A stretch of 64,000 nucleotides of DNA. Source: Sporosarcina psychrophila (GTDB lineage: Bacteria > Bacillota > Bacilli > Bacillales_A > Planococcaceae). How positions within the stretch are numbered: the stretch's first letter is position 1; each line of letters starts with the position of its first letter. Made by a program: the position numbers and the translations under genes. Under the pieces are notes generated by a model. It ran no database searches. It saw nothing but the letters and a program-made list of their open reading frames with translations, and had not been told where the DNA came from. The stretch is from contig NZ_CP014616.1 in the NCBI RefSeq assembly GCF_001590685.1, positions 3,347,001 through 3,411,000 of the forward strand. Direction: 5' to 3'. Positions 35,103 through 44,744 of the stretch are shown here, in pieces.

Positions 35103-35834
35103 ATGATCATCCAGAAATTCGGTGGAGTAGCAATGAAAAATGAAGAAATGAGATTGAATTGCATTAACCATATAAAAGATGGACTAAATGAGTTTGGCGA
35201 TGTCGTTGTTGTCGTATCTGCTATTGGTCGCTACGGCGATCCTTATTCGACGGACAGCCTTCTTCAGCTTACGGATGCTTTTTCATCTTCAGCAGCCGCA
35301 AGCGACCTTGCAGTGTCCTGTGGCGAACTCATTGCTGCCGCAGTTATATCAGCCGAACTAACACGAGCAGGTGTCCCCAACATTGTCCTGCATGGCATTA
35401 AGGCTGGTATAATGACTGTTGGAGAATTTGGAGATGCTACGATTGACCACATCGACCCTGCGTCCATTGCTGAAAACCTTAAACAAACCCGTTGTATTAT
35501 TATTCCAGGCTTTCAAGGGATCGATAACAACGGGCATGTCATGACACTTGGGAGAGGTGGCAGCGACTTGTCTGCAATCGCGCTTGCAGGAGCACTCCAA
35601 GCGTCCCATGTAGAGTTTTTTAAAGATGTACCTGGCGTTATGACTCATGATCCGCGCAAAGTGGAGAACCCCCGTAAACTGGACCTGCTGAAGTTGGACG
35701 ATTTTATACCACTTCTAGATTGTGAAAGGCCAATCATTCAAAAACGGGCTGCATTACATGCAAAAAAAACGGCGACACCTCTTTATATAAGAGGTGTCGC
35801 CAGTACGGAGACAGGAACTTGGATTATTCCTTGA
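35103..35834 (+). CDS. Aspartokinase catalytic domain protein lacking ACT domains
   Basis: A 243-residue amino-acid kinase of the aspartokinase family. It has KFGG (5-8), SCGE (72-75), GRGGSDLSA (150-158) and KDVPGVMTHDPR (174-185), the last equivalent to the TDVDGVYTADPR motif. Normal aspartokinases have about 400 residues with two C-terminal ACT domains that bind lysine or threonine. Here the protein ends right after the kinase domain, so feedback control should be absent. I chose the ATG at 35103 after GGGAGCC; a frame from 35073 lacks a ribosome binding site. It is divergent from a DAP-type murE. The name of the gene is not assigned because several paralogues are expected. Confidence 0.88.
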   Translation: MIIQKFGGVAMKNEEMRLNCINHIKDGLNEFGDVVVVVSAIGRYGDPYSTDSLLQLTDAFSSSAAASDLAVSCGELIAAAVISAELTRAGVPNIVLHGIKAGIMTVGEFGDATIDHIDPASIAENLKQTRCIIIPGFQGIDNNGHVMTLGRGGSDLSAIALAGALQASHVEFFKDVPGVMTHDPRKVENPRKLDLLKLDDFIPLLDCERPIIQKRAALHAKKTATPLYIRGVASTETGTWIIP

Positions 35835-35864
35835 GCAGCAATGAACTTCATTGCTGCCTTTTTT
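35835..35864 (+). terminator. Terminator of the aspartokinase gene
   Basis: GCAGCAATGAA pairs with TTCATTGCTGC and is followed by CTTTTTT. The hairpin directly follows the stop codon and overlaps the 3' end of the convergent ylbC gene. Confidence 0.85.
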
Positions 35865-36918
35865 CTTCTGCAAGCTCACGAATCATAACCTGCGTATAAT
35901 ATTTTCCATATGCACCTGTCCCTAGATGTGTGACTTCCTTTTCAAGCAAGACATCACGGTGCGCGGGAGAATTAAGCCAACCATGGACTGCCTCAATTGC
36001 ATCCACATAGTTGAAAGCAATATTTTCCCGTGCTTTACGATGTTCAATTTCTGCCTCTTTTAACCTATCCGCAAGATTACCGGTCACAGGAGATTCATGG
36101 GAAAAGTAATTTTCAAGCGCCATATCCTCACTATGTTTTCGTGCTACAACAGCAAGATCGTAATCACTCAAAAGTTCATTCAATCCATGGTTTTTCCGAT
36201 AAATATTAGTTAAACTGAAGATTTGACGCTCCATTGCACGATCTACTTCCATCTGCATTGTTGACGATGGACGATCCGCACTAACGATTTCCCCCATATA
36301 AGCCATGTCATAGGGCTGGTGCAAAATTAGTGTAATTGGATCAATAAAACGTATCGCTTCCAATTCCCCATCCACACCGTCGATATAAAGCTGCGCATAG
36401 ACATTCTCATATTCAATAAGCAGCCTATTATTCACATCATCCCCGTTCAATGTAAATGTATAGATACTTTCTCCAATTTGTACAGCCACTTCTGACTCAA
36501 CAATCGTAAATCGATAGATGTCTTTCACATCCTGCCCAATTTCAAAAGGCTCAATATCGGAGGATAAATCCGCAGTATAAACTTGATTTACTTTCCCTTC
36601 CCAAACGCCTACCATTAACTGTTGATCTTTATCGTATATCCACCAATCGTAACCATAGTCTGAGGGTTCAATTCGATCTGGCTTACCCAACTGCTCAAAT
36701 AGACTGTCTACACTCTTACCGACAAACAGGGACAGGCCCGATTCAGGCCGTGCAGCTTGCGGTAGCGGTAAACCATCCCCACTTCCAGGCACTGGGATCG
36801 CCGTCCCATGTTTCACAGGCGACTCAAGCGGTTTATTTTCTTTCACTCGATCATCCATAATATAAAATATCAATAGGACGATGATGAGTAGAATTATTAT
36901 TTTCCAAAGTGCTTTCAT
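35848..36918 (-). CDS. ylbC: CAP-domain secreted or membrane-anchored protein YlbC
   Basis: A 356-residue protein with an N-terminal membrane helix (about 5-21), a Pro-rich linker, a CAP-associated N-terminal domain (about 60-200, with KSVDSLFEQLGKPDRI) and a C-terminal CAP/SCP domain (about 232-350). The CAP motifs HSEDMALENYFSHESP and GENIAF-like ARENIAF, and GWLNSPAHRDVLL, are clear. It matches B. subtilis YlbC. Bacterial CAP proteins are extracellular; enzymatic function is not shown. Its last codons overlap the terminator of the convergent gene. Confidence 0.92.
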   Translation of the reverse strand: MKALWKIIILLIIVLLIFYIMDDRVKENKPLESPVKHGTAIPVPGSGDGLPLPQAARPESGLSLFVGKSVDSLFEQLGKPDRIEPSDYGYDWWIYDKDQQLMVGVWEGKVNQVYTADLSSDIEPFEIGQDVKDIYRFTIVESEVAVQIGESIYTFTLNGDDVNNRLLIEYENVYAQLYIDGVDGELEAIRFIDPITLILHQPYDMAYMGEIVSADRPSSTMQMEVDRAMERQIFSLTNIYRKNHGLNELLSDYDLAVVARKHSEDMALENYFSHESPVTGNLADRLKEAEIEHRKARENIAFNYVDAIEAVHGWLNSPAHRDVLLEKEVTHLGTGAYGKYYTQVMIRELAEEKRQQ

Positions 36919-37074
36919 TTTTCGACCTACTTTCTTGAGTATAAAGTTTAGTCAGTTCTTATAAGGATAATACTACTAAATGATTTCTTCTTTCATTATA
37001 CTTCGTCTATCTGTGAAAAATGTTAAGTATTATCTTATTTATTAAATCATACGTTTGTTGACACAATGTTGTCA

Positions 37075-37103
37075 TTGCAACTGCTGGTGATTTGTTCTAT
37101 TAT
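37075..37103 (+). promoter_or_regulatory. Sigma-A promoter of the yugN-like gene
   Basis: TTGCAA (37075-37080) and TATTAT (37098-37103) are separated by 17 bp. Just upstream TGACACAATGTTGTCA (37060-37075) is an inverted repeat with five-base arms, a possible operator. Confidence 0.65.
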
Positions 37104-37152
37104 AAATAGGTATAGGGAATTGGCTCAACGATATATAAGGAGGATATAAACT

Positions 37153-37518
37153 ATGTATATTGAAGATACAGGCATTGAAAATATTGTTACTGACTTATCA
37201 ATACTTGATGAAATCATGTTAAAACACGACCTTGTCCGCGCAGGTCAATGGGACTACGAACGCGCAACATTTGATAAGAAATATATGATCAAAGAAGGCA
37301 CGTTTTATTTGCGCGTATTCAGTTATACAACTGATGGCGATGTTGATACACGCCAAGCGACTATGATCCTTAAAAAACCAGTTGTCGGCAAGCATTACTA
37401 TCCACATGGCGTTGAATACGGCGAAGGTGAACATTTCCCTGAAAGCCTTGTCAAAGACTGTGTTGCAACACTAAAAGCAGTAAGCGAAGCACTCCAGCCT
37501 TATAATCTTAAAAAATAA
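37153..37518 (+). CDS. YugN-like family protein
   Basis: A 121-residue soluble protein that fits the YugN-like family. It has the core GQWDYERATFDKKY (about 36-49), followed by YLRVFSYTTDGDVDTR (about 57-72), and the C-terminal LVKDC motif. The ATG lies nine bases after AAGGAGG, the strongest ribosome binding site in the neighbourhood. It is a single-gene unit with its own promoter. Function is unknown. Confidence 0.85.
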   Translation: MYIEDTGIENIVTDLSILDEIMLKHDLVRAGQWDYERATFDKKYMIKEGTFYLRVFSYTTDGDVDTRQATMILKKPVVGKHYYPHGVEYGEGEHFPESLVKDCVATLKAVSEALQPYNLKK

Positions 37519-37652
37519 CTATGTAATAACCGCCGGAGAACTCAATGTTCTCTGGTTTTTTTATGTTTATTTACCCTTTTACTTTTCCCGACTAATCAAT
37601 TGCCCATATTTTGGCTATAATTGAAAGAGTGAATAGTTTGGGGGAATAACCA

Positions 37653-38711
37653 TTGGCAAAATGGCTTACAACACGAAACATTAGTATCATACTCATTATA
37701 ATTTTTATTACTATAACTTTCATCTTTATCATTCCGATATCAATACCAATCATTTTTGCACTTCTTACGGCTTTACTGATTGACCCAATCGTTAGACTTA
37801 CCGAAAAAAAGTTTAAATGGAGTCGAAAAACGTCGGTCATTTCAGTGTTCATTTTTATCCTAGTTATTTTAGCTTTGTTCTTCTATTATGCAGTCACTCA
37901 GTTAGTGGGTAAAATCATACATTTCACAAAGGTAGCACCTGACTATTTCAATTCGCTATCCGGCGTCTGGATTGATGCGCAAAGCAAATTATTCCAATTT
38001 ACATCTGGAATGCCAAAAGATGTTGTCACTGCAATACAGAAAGAATTCAAAAACATATTCGAATCTATTCAAGAATCAATTCTGGGTTTACTCAGTTACG
38101 ATAAGATTATGGCTCTAATGACTGAAGTTCCAAATTTCCTTGTCAACTTGAGTGTTTATATCATCGTACTTTTCTTATTTATGCTCGAATTACCTGAATT
38201 AAAGAAAATGTTATTTAGACACTTGACTACTTCTACGGCAGAAAAAGCACGGTTCATAATCGCTAAACTAAATTCTGCTTTTTTCGGTTTTATGAAAGCA
38301 CAGTTTATTGTCAGTTTTATTATTCTTGGAGTTGCTTTTGTCGGACTGTTTTTAATTACACCTAAATATGCACTCATCATGTCCCTCACAATTTGGATTA
38401 TCGATCTAATCCCCATCCTCGGATCAGTTATTGTCCTTGCGCCCTGGTCACTTTATCAGTTCATCAGCGGCGATATCGCAACAGGAACGAAACTTGCGAT
38501 TTTGGCAGCAATCTTACTCATCATACGAAGTACAATCGAACCTAAAGTGATGGGATCTCAAATCGGCTTATCACCGCTCCCCACACTAATCGCTATGTTT
38601 CTTGGACTTAAGCTATTCGGCTTCCTCGGATTATTTATTGGACCATTAGCAGTCATCCTCTTTACAACAGCCCGTGAAGCCGGAATCTTCAAAATCAATT
38701 TCAGGATTTAA
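37653..38711 (+). CDS. AI-2E family permease (YtvI/YueF-like transporter)
   Basis: A 352-residue polytopic protein of the AI-2E transporter family, with about eight membrane segments. It has a soluble insertion after the second hydrophobic block (about 75-150) and the conserved C-terminal region IGLSPLPTLIAMFLGLKLFGFLGLFIGPLA split over residues 308-337. Members export varied solutes, including Na+/Li+ or AI-2, so the substrate is open. The start is TTG, with GGGGGAA upstream. A good terminator follows. Confidence 0.88.
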   Translation: MAKWLTTRNISIILIIIFITITFIFIIPISIPIIFALLTALLIDPIVRLTEKKFKWSRKTSVISVFIFILVILALFFYYAVTQLVGKIIHFTKVAPDYFNSLSGVWIDAQSKLFQFTSGMPKDVVTAIQKEFKNIFESIQESILGLLSYDKIMALMTEVPNFLVNLSVYIIVLFLFMLELPELKKMLFRHLTTSTAEKARFIIAKLNSAFFGFMKAQFIVSFIILGVAFVGLFLITPKYALIMSLTIWIIDLIPILGSVIVLAPWSLYQFISGDIATGTKLAILAAILLIIRSTIEPKVMGSQIGLSPLPTLIAMFLGLKLFGFLGLFIGPLAVILFTTAREAGIFKINFRI

Positions 38712-38749
38712 ACAAAAACGCTTTCACATATTTGTGAAAGCGTTTTGTT
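38711..38749. terminator. Bidirectional terminator between the AI-2E permease gene and ctaM
   Basis: A stem of about 17 bp (AACAAAAACGCTTTCACA with its complement) encloses a short AT loop between two convergent genes. A-rich and T-rich flanks suit both directions. Confidence 0.9.
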
Positions 38750-38751
38750 CG

Positions 38752-39213
38752 TTAAAAACCAAGAATTGCTTTAAACATTGACGTTACTTCCCCACCCTTA
38801 TAAAAAACATAAAGAAGTAAATAAACAGCAACACCTGTTATTGCTGTGAAGAACCAAATAACACTCGTGATTGGACCAAGCTTCCGATGTCTGACCAAAT
38901 TATTCTTCAATCCTGCATTAATCGTCACCACACCAAATACTGCTCCTGTTGTCGCAAGTATTATGTGGAAAATAAGGAAAATCGTATAATAGATTTTCAA
39001 ATTCTCCGGACCGCCAAATGACGTATTACCAACCAATATAGTTCTCGAAACGTAAATGATTAAAAAAAGAATTGCTGATACCGCGGCTGCCAGCATCGTT
39101 TTCTTATGCGCTTCAATTTTCCTTTTACGAATTAAGTTCCATCCTATTGCAACTAGCACTGCTGATAAAACAATAAAAAACGTACTTATTGTAGGTAGAA
39201 AGGGCAGATTCAT
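38752..39213 (-). CDS. ctaM: DUF420 membrane protein CtaM (YozB)
   Basis: CtaM is needed for maturation of heme-copper oxidase in Gram-positive bacteria. The 153-residue protein has four or five membrane helices. It also has conserved His residues in EAHKKTMLAA (about 34-43), IFHIILA (about 82-88) and RHRKLGP (about 109-115). It lies downstream of ctaG and the cta operon on the same strand, which supports an oxidase assembly role. In B. subtilis yozB is elsewhere; clustering here strengthens the link. Confidence 0.88.
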   Translation of the reverse strand: MNLPFLPTISTFFIVLSAVLVAIGWNLIRKRKIEAHKKTMLAAAVSAILFLIIYVSRTILVGNTSFGGPENLKIYYTIFLIFHIILATTGAVFGVVTINAGLKNNLVRHRKLGPITSVIWFFTAITGVAVYLLLYVFYKGGEVTSMFKAILGF

Positions 39214-39283
39214 TCATTATTCCCCCGATTTGTAAAGTTTCCCTATATCTGTATATGTTGAATTAAATAATCCCATTGAATCT

Positions 39284-39325
39284 GTTGGCGACAGAAGGCT
39301 CCCCTTAAAAGGTGCCTTCGCTGTT
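39284..39325. repeat. Short GC-rich hairpin repeat, third copy (reduced)
   Basis: The ctaG-ctaM gap contains GAAGGCTCCCCTTAAAAGG followed by TGCCTTCGCTGT. This is a shortened version of the element seen at 6907-6931 and 25958-25985. No gene is present. Confidence 0.55.
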
Positions 39326-39359
39326 TATATAAGTATTAAGATTTTCAACTTATAGCCTA

Positions 39360-40283
39360 TTATCTATATAACGTCATTTTTTGACGTTCCAATAACGCGT
39401 TGGCAGTAATTTCTTCTGCATTGTCCTGCTCTTCTCTATGCCATTTAATAAAAATACTACCTAGGACACCAACATAAATGATTTCTTGGAACACTTTCAT
39501 AATAATTCCACCAAGTTGCTGATCAACTAATGTAGGCATATTGGTAAATAATTCAGGACCTGAAATGCCTAAGCCCGCTAATCCTGAAAGTGTACTTGCG
39601 GGCACACAAAGCGCCATTGCCCGTAACCAAGATTCGCCAGATTTATATGTTTCATAAACAGGTACATCTACGAAAATGATAAGGGAACATGCAGGTGTGA
39701 TCAATATTGCACTTAAAATAATATAACCTATTTTTTTCAAGCCATGAAGCTTCGGCTGTCCCTTCAGCGTATTAATGATTGGCCACCAGAAAAACACCGC
39801 CGCAACAAATAACGTGATAGTAAAAATTGTGTGCAATGGAGCACTTAATTTCACATTATCTAAAATAAGTGGAATATGGTAAACGGAAAACATACCACAG
39901 AATACCAATAGACTGAGAATCGGTTTAGTAAAGAAAGTTATTATGCGGTCAAGAATCCCAATATCAAAAACTTTTTTCCACATCCAGTTAGGAATCCCCA
40001 TCATGATTAATGGAGCAACCACAAGCAATAGAACCGCCATTTGAACCATGTGAATTGAAAATAAGATATGTCCAAGTAAATCTACAGGTGAACCTTTGAC
40101 AACATAAAGTATAACCATCCCGGACATGAATAAGATTATTTGTTTTCTTGTAACGGGATACGTATCCTGAAATCGATGACGCATTTTAGTCGTCAATAAT
40201 AAATATAAGGCCATACCAAGTATGATAATTAGTAAGAACCACGGACTCCACAAAGCTCGGAATCCAAATATACTTAAAGGCAT
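39360..40283 (-). CDS. ctaG: Cytochrome caa3 assembly protein CtaG
   Basis: CtaG is required for caa3 oxidase formation in B. subtilis, probably in copper delivery. The 307-residue protein has about seven membrane segments. It matches the Caa3_CtaG family, with HMVQMAVLL, IPNWMWKK, MFSVYHIPLILD and the large region around QLGGIIMKV. The ATG at 40283 lies eight bases after AAAGGGAG; an ATG at 40289 is too close. It is separated from ctaF by a 400-bp repeat-bearing gap with a terminator, so it may have its own promoter. Confidence 0.93.
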   Translation of the reverse strand: MPLSIFGFRALWSPWFLLIIILGMALYLLLTTKMRHRFQDTYPVTRKQIILFMSGMVILYVVKGSPVDLLGHILFSIHMVQMAVLLLVVAPLIMMGIPNWMWKKVFDIGILDRIITFFTKPILSLLVFCGMFSVYHIPLILDNVKLSAPLHTIFTITLFVAAVFFWWPIINTLKGQPKLHGLKKIGYIILSAILITPACSLIIFVDVPVYETYKSGESWLRAMALCVPASTLSGLAGLGISGPELFTNMPTLVDQQLGGIIMKVFQEIIYVGVLGSIFIKWHREEQDNAEEITANALLERQKMTLYR

Positions 40284-40367
40284 TGCCATCGCTCCCTTTT
40301 TTAAAGTCTTTCTTTATTATAAAACTAATAGCGGTGTAACTCAATGTACGAACTATGACAATTGATA

Positions 40368-40632
40368 AGAAAAGTGCAAGGCGCCGTCCAGCCCTAACAG
40401 GCAGATATGAAAAGGAAGGCAGTCTAAGAGCTCCCCGTGTTGTCTTAAACGGCTTCTTGACTACCTCCTCACTTGGCCAACGAGGAGGTAGTCAAGAAGC
40501 TACCAAGGAGGAATGAAAGGCTTATGATCTAGGAGGAAACGCAGCCTAAGTGCGCCACTTTCTGAGGGCCTCCGGGCGGTTGGAGCTAGACACTGTTCCA
40601 TGTTGAAAAACTTATACTTTCTAAGCTTTTAA
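40368..40632 (+). repeat. Dispersed structured repeat, copy 6, with an inserted palindrome
   Basis: The element begins GAAAAGTGCAAGGCGCCGT and ends GGAGCTAGACACTGTTCC with the conserved flank TTGAAAAACTTATACTTTC. Its middle carries a long palindrome, AGCTTCTTGACTACCTCCTC-type arms around CTTGGCC (near 40461-40500), not seen in other copies. The region between ctaG and ctaF holds no gene. Confidence 0.88.
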
Positions 40633-40675
40633 AAAAAGAAAAAGCCTATGGAGAATAAAATCTTCCATAGGCTTT
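40632..40675 (-). terminator. Terminator of the ctaCDEF operon
   Basis: AAAGCCTATGGA (40641-40652) pairs with TCCATAGGCTTT (40664-40675) and is followed on the minus strand by a T-rich run. It lies 15 bp past the ctaF stop codon. Confidence 0.9.
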
Positions 40676-40689
40676 CTTGTCTATTGATA

Positions 40690-41037
40690 TTACCACCAAA
40701 CAATTGCTACAAACGTTAACACAACAATGAATCCAAAAATGGCTCCCGTATACATGAACATTTGTGGAATACCATGTCCTTTTTCATTCATGTGCATGAA
40801 GTAATACAACTGTAAGCCAACTTGCACAGCTGCAAAAAGCAGAAGCGTTGGGATAATCAAATACTTAGAAAATCCAGCTACGTCAGCTTGATAAGCCATA
40901 ACCATTGAAAATGACATAATCGTTAAGAAAATCATAAGCGAGAACATCATAATCTGACCGCGCATTGACTTACGTGCGCGTCTTTGACCTAAGTTAAATT
41001 CAGCTGGTGACTTTTTATAAACTTGAACGTCAGACAT
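40690..41037 (-). CDS. ctaF: Cytochrome caa3 oxidase subunit IV (CtaF)
   Basis: A 115-residue subunit of the aa3-type oxidase with three membrane helices (about 30-48, 57-76, 88-112) after a basic N-terminal tail (NLGQRRARKSMRG). The motif LQLYYFMHMNEKGHG is typical of Bacillus subunit IV. It directly follows ctaE (one base apart), the standard ctaCDEF order. Confidence 0.95.
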   Translation of the reverse strand: MSDVQVYKKSPAEFNLGQRRARKSMRGQIMMFSLMIFLTIMSFSMVMAYQADVAGFSKYLIIPTLLLFAAVQVGLQLYYFMHMNEKGHGIPQMFMYTGAIFGFIVVLTFVAIVWW

Positions 41038-41038
41038 A

Positions 41039-41665
41039 TTAACCTATCACTCCCATCAAGTAGACTACAGTGAAGATGAATACCCAAACAACATCGATAA
41101 AGTGCCAGTATAACGAGAATGTATAGTACTTAGGCGCGTTATACAAGTTCAATCCGCGCTTGGAGTTACGGAAGATGAGTAGCGTAAGCCAGACAAGTCC
41201 GATCGCTACGTGGAAACCGTGCGTACCAACAAGCGTATAGAATGCAGAACTAAATGCACTGTTATCAAATGTAAAGCCTAAATGTATATAGTGTACAAAC
41301 TCATACACTTCGAGCGCAAGGAAACCAAGCCCAAGGAATGCAGTAATGACAAGCCATAGCTGCATTTTCTTGAAATCGTAGTTTTTCAAATGATACATCG
41401 CGTATACACTCGTCAAAGATGAAGTTAATAAAAGCAACGTCATGACGAAGACAAGCGGTAATTCAAAAAGCCCTTGTGTCGAAAATTCAAATCCACTTGG
41501 TCCTTTGTTCTTTAAAGCAAGATAGGTCGCAAAAAGCGTTGCGAACAAGATTGTCTCTCCGCCAAGGAACAGCCAGAATCCAACAAATTTATTCTTTGCC
41601 TCTAACGTTGCTTTTTCCGGATGATCAGGCCACGTCTCAGGGGTGAATTTTTTATTCAAATCCAT
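41039..41665 (-). CDS. ctaE: Cytochrome caa3 oxidase subunit III (CtaE)
   Basis: A 208-residue membrane subunit with five helices. Family motifs include FLGGETILFATLFATY (about 33-48) and the C-terminal GTHGFHVAIGLVWL and WHFIDVVWVF, with the conserved His and Asp. Its ATG overlaps the ctaD stop codon (TAATG), which implies coupled translation. Confidence 0.97.
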   Translation of the reverse strand: MDLNKKFTPETWPDHPEKATLEAKNKFVGFWLFLGGETILFATLFATYLALKNKGPSGFEFSTQGLFELPLVFVMTLLLLTSSLTSVYAMYHLKNYDFKKMQLWLVITAFLGLGFLALEVYEFVHYIHLGFTFDNSAFSSAFYTLVGTHGFHVAIGLVWLTLLIFRNSKRGLNLYNAPKYYTFSLYWHFIDVVWVFIFTVVYLMGVIG

Positions 41666-43539
41666 TATTTTTGTCCCCCTTTACGTTTCATATCTCTTAA
41701 GATGTCTTCTTTCTTAACATAGAAGCCAAGATCGTCTTTCAATGAACGCATTGCCATAGAAGCGAAAGTCCATATAAGACCAATTACTAGAACTGCCATT
41801 CCCCATGATTCCTCAGTACGGAACATTGCTCCAAATCCTGCAATGAACAGACCTAAACTTAACATGAATGGAATGAAAGAACCGTTCGGCATATGGATAT
41901 CTTGAACAGGTTCAGCCGGAGTAATTCCCGACAGATTACCTTCCATTTTTTCGATGTACACTGTATCAAGACCACGTACAAGTGGAGTCTGCGCAAAGTT
42001 ATAGAATGGCGGTGGAGATTCAATCGCCCATTCTAGCGTACGCCCGTCACCCCAAGGGTCATTTGCTACACGTACGTTTTTAATTGAAGTTACGATAATG
42101 TTATAAACCATAATCGTAATCCCAATAGCCATTAATAGTGCACCTACAGAACTAATTAAGTTTGCTGAGTTCCAACCTTGACCATTCATGTATGTAAATA
42201 CACGACGCGGCATTCCCCAGAAACCTAACCAGTGTTGAATTAGGAATGTTAAATGGAAACCGAGGAAGAAGAACCAAAATGTTACTTTACCAAGTGTTTC
42301 ATTTAGCATTGTACCGAACATCTTCGGCCAATATAGATGAGTACCCGCAAGTATACCGAATACAGTACCACCAACGATTACATAGTGGAAGTGAGCAACA
42401 ACAAAGTATGTGTCATGCAATTGGTAATCAAGTGGTGCAGTACCTAGCATAACACCCGTAACTCCACCCATAACAAACGTTGGGATGAAGCTCAGCGCCC
42501 AAAGCATTGGTGTTGTTACTTTAATACTTCCGCCCCATATGGTTAGCAACCAGTTAAATATCTTAACCCCAGTAGGTATGGCAATAGCCATTGTCGCTAC
42601 AGAGAAGATCGCGTTTGCTGTTGGCCCAAGACCAACTGTAAACATATGGTGAGCCCAAACCATGAAGCCTAGGAATCCAATAAGGACGGTAGCAAATACC
42701 ATCGCTGAATAACCAAATAGTCTTTTTCGAGAGAAAATTGTAAAGATCTCCGAGAAAATACCGAATGCCGGTAAAATCAGAATATATACTTCAGGGTGAC
42801 CAAATATCCAGAATATATGCTCCCATATAATGGTATTACCACCCATCACAGGATCGAAGAAGTTAGCACCAAACATTCTTTCAAATGTCAGAAGGAAAAG
42901 TCCTACTGTAAGTGGTGGGAATGCGAACAGAATCATAGCTGACGCAACGAACGTAGTCCATGTGAATAATGGCATACGCATATACGTCATCCCTGGTGCA
43001 CGCATATTGATAATCGTTACAAGGAAGTTAATCCCCCCTAATAACGTACCACCACCGGCTATTTGAAGTCCTATTGCATAAAAATCAACACCATGTCCTT
43101 CAGATGCCATTGCAAGCGATGCGTAAGATGTCCAACCTGCATCAGGAACTTGACCAAAGAACCATGATACGTTTAGGAATACTCCACCGAAGAAGAACAT
43201 CCAAAAACCTAGTGAGTTAAGAAATGGGAATGCTACATCACGCGCTCCAATTTGGAGTGGCATAATGGCGTTCATAAATCCAATTAATATAGGCATGGCC
43301 GCCAAGAAGATCATCGTCGTTCCGTGCATCGTAATAATTTGGTTAAATATTCCCGCACTGACGAGATCGTTGTTTGGCGTTAAAAGTTGCAAACGAATGA
43401 TCATTGCTTCTATACCGCCGACTATGAAGAAGAATCCTCCACCTAGGAGATAAAGGATACCGATCTTCTTATGGTCAACTGTTGTAAGCCAATCCCATAG
43501 CGTTGCGCCAAAACCTCTTTTTTGAGCAACTGAACTCAA
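41665..43539 (-). CDS. ctaD: Cytochrome caa3 oxidase subunit I (CtaD)
   Basis: The catalytic subunit carries low-spin heme a and the heme a3-CuB site and pumps protons. The 624-residue protein has at least 12 membrane helices. The CuB and cross-link motif is [13 protein letters not shown] (about 250-262). The CuB His pair lies in WAHHMFTVG, and the heme ligands lie in [12 protein letters not shown]. The N-terminal region includes [10 protein letters not shown] with the first heme a ligand. Length and order are typical of the Bacillus caa3 operon. Confidence 0.98.
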   Translation of the reverse strand: MSSVAQKRGFGATLWDWLTTVDHKKIGILYLLGGGFFFIVGGIEAMIIRLQLLTPNNDLVSAGIFNQIITMHGTTMIFLAAMPILIGFMNAIMPLQIGARDVAFPFLNSLGFWMFFFGGVFLNVSWFFGQVPDAGWTSYASLAMASEGHGVDFYAIGLQIAGGGTLLGGINFLVTIINMRAPGMTYMRMPLFTWTTFVASAMILFAFPPLTVGLFLLTFERMFGANFFDPVMGGNTIIWEHIFWIFGHPEVYILILPAFGIFSEIFTIFSRKRLFGYSAMVFATVLIGFLGFMVWAHHMFTVGLGPTANAIFSVATMAIAIPTGVKIFNWLLTIWGGSIKVTTPMLWALSFIPTFVMGGVTGVMLGTAPLDYQLHDTYFVVAHFHYVIVGGTVFGILAGTHLYWPKMFGTMLNETLGKVTFWFFFLGFHLTFLIQHWLGFWGMPRRVFTYMNGQGWNSANLISSVGALLMAIGITIMVYNIIVTSIKNVRVANDPWGDGRTLEWAIESPPPFYNFAQTPLVRGLDTVYIEKMEGNLSGITPAEPVQDIHMPNGSFIPFMLSLGLFIAGFGAMFRTEESWGMAVLVIGLIWTFASMAMRSLKDDLGFYVKKEDILRDMKRKGGQK

Positions 43540-43573
43540 TTTGTTTACCTCCTCTTCAAATTCACGTTAATAG

Positions 43574-44644
43574 TTATTTTTCTACTGAAAGTCCCATGAG
43601 GTACTCAGCAATTGAATTTATTTCCTCGTCAGAAAGTTGTTTACCGAATGACGGCATCAAGTTTCCTGGCTTTTGTTTCTGAGTGTCTGAAATCCACTCA
43701 ACCAAATTTTCTTGATCATGATCCTTAAAGCCAGCAACACGATTACGGTCACCAAATGACGCTAGGTTTGGTCCAACCGCTCCGCCTTCACCGACTGCAG
43801 ATGTCGCATGACACATAATACAGCTTTGTTGGAATAATTCTTCACCTTGACCAGCTGCAGCAACATCTGTTGTTTCTTCACCAGTTGCTTGCATTGCTGT
43901 AACCCATTTGTCGAATTCAGCACGCGGTAATGATTTTACTTTGAAATCCATAAGTGCGTGTGATGGACCACAAAGCTCCGCACACTTCCCGTAAAACACT
44001 CCGTCTTGCACGTCTTTCGATTCTTTATCAAACGTTAAATAAAATTTGTTTACGTTTTCAACGTTTGTATCGAGTTTTCCTCCGATTGCCGGAATCCAGA
44101 AGGAGTGCTTAACATCTGCCGCAAGGAGGTTGAAATATACTTTTTCTCCAGTTGGTACAACAAGTTCTTGCGCTGTAACAATTCCGAGATTAGGATATTC
44201 AAATTCCCACCAGTATAACTTAGCCGTAACATCTACGACCAGATTTTCTGACTCGCCATCCTCATTGACTTCATTCATCGCACTGACATCGCTTAGTTTA
44301 TATGTGTAATAAACTGTAGGGACCGCTAGAAGTAAAACAAGGAGAACAGGAATAATCGTCCATACAAGTTCTAATGTATGGCTTCCTTCAACTTCTTTAG
44401 GAACAAAGTCCTCACCCAGTTTCGAGCGTCTGAAACGAACAATTGCAACTACATAAATAATCACTACTACTAGAATAACCAGTAACATGATTCCTGATGA
44501 TAACATCAGCAATTTGAATTGATCTTTCCCGACTTGACCAGCCGGAAGAAGTGTGGATAGCCCTTCCTGACCACATCCCGCTAGAAACACGGTAAGAGCT
44601 GCTAATAAAGAAAAAAGACGCCACTTTTTGAGTCCTTTCATCAT
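43574..44644 (-). CDS. ctaC: Cytochrome caa3 oxidase subunit II with fused cytochrome c domain (CtaC)
   Basis: The subunit receives electrons and holds CuA. The 356-residue precursor starts with a lipoprotein signal whose lipobox LAGC places the modified Cys at 24. Two membrane helices follow, then the CuA domain with CAELCGPSHALM (221-232). The fused cytochrome c domain binds heme through CIMCH (275-279), with Met330 of LMPSFG as likely sixth ligand. The fusion defines a caa3 rather than plain aa3 oxidase. Start is ATG after GAGAGG. Confidence 0.97.
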   Translation of the reverse strand: MMKGLKKWRLFSLLAALTVFLAGCGQEGLSTLLPAGQVGKDQFKLLMLSSGIMLLVILVVVIIYVVAIVRFRRSKLGEDFVPKEVEGSHTLELVWTIIPVLLVLLLAVPTVYYTYKLSDVSAMNEVNEDGESENLVVDVTAKLYWWEFEYPNLGIVTAQELVVPTGEKVYFNLLAADVKHSFWIPAIGGKLDTNVENVNKFYLTFDKESKDVQDGVFYGKCAELCGPSHALMDFKVKSLPRAEFDKWVTAMQATGEETTDVAAAGQGEELFQQSCIMCHATSAVGEGGAVGPNLASFGDRNRVAGFKDHDQENLVEWISDTQKQKPGNLMPSFGKQLSDEEINSIAEYLMGLSVEK

Positions 44645-44744
44645 CGCTTAATGATACCTCTCTTTCTAAAAAAATGTTTTTCTTCTTGTGAGGACTGCTG
44701 ACCTCTTTATATGAATTCCTATGCAAAGAAAGAATTCCAATATG

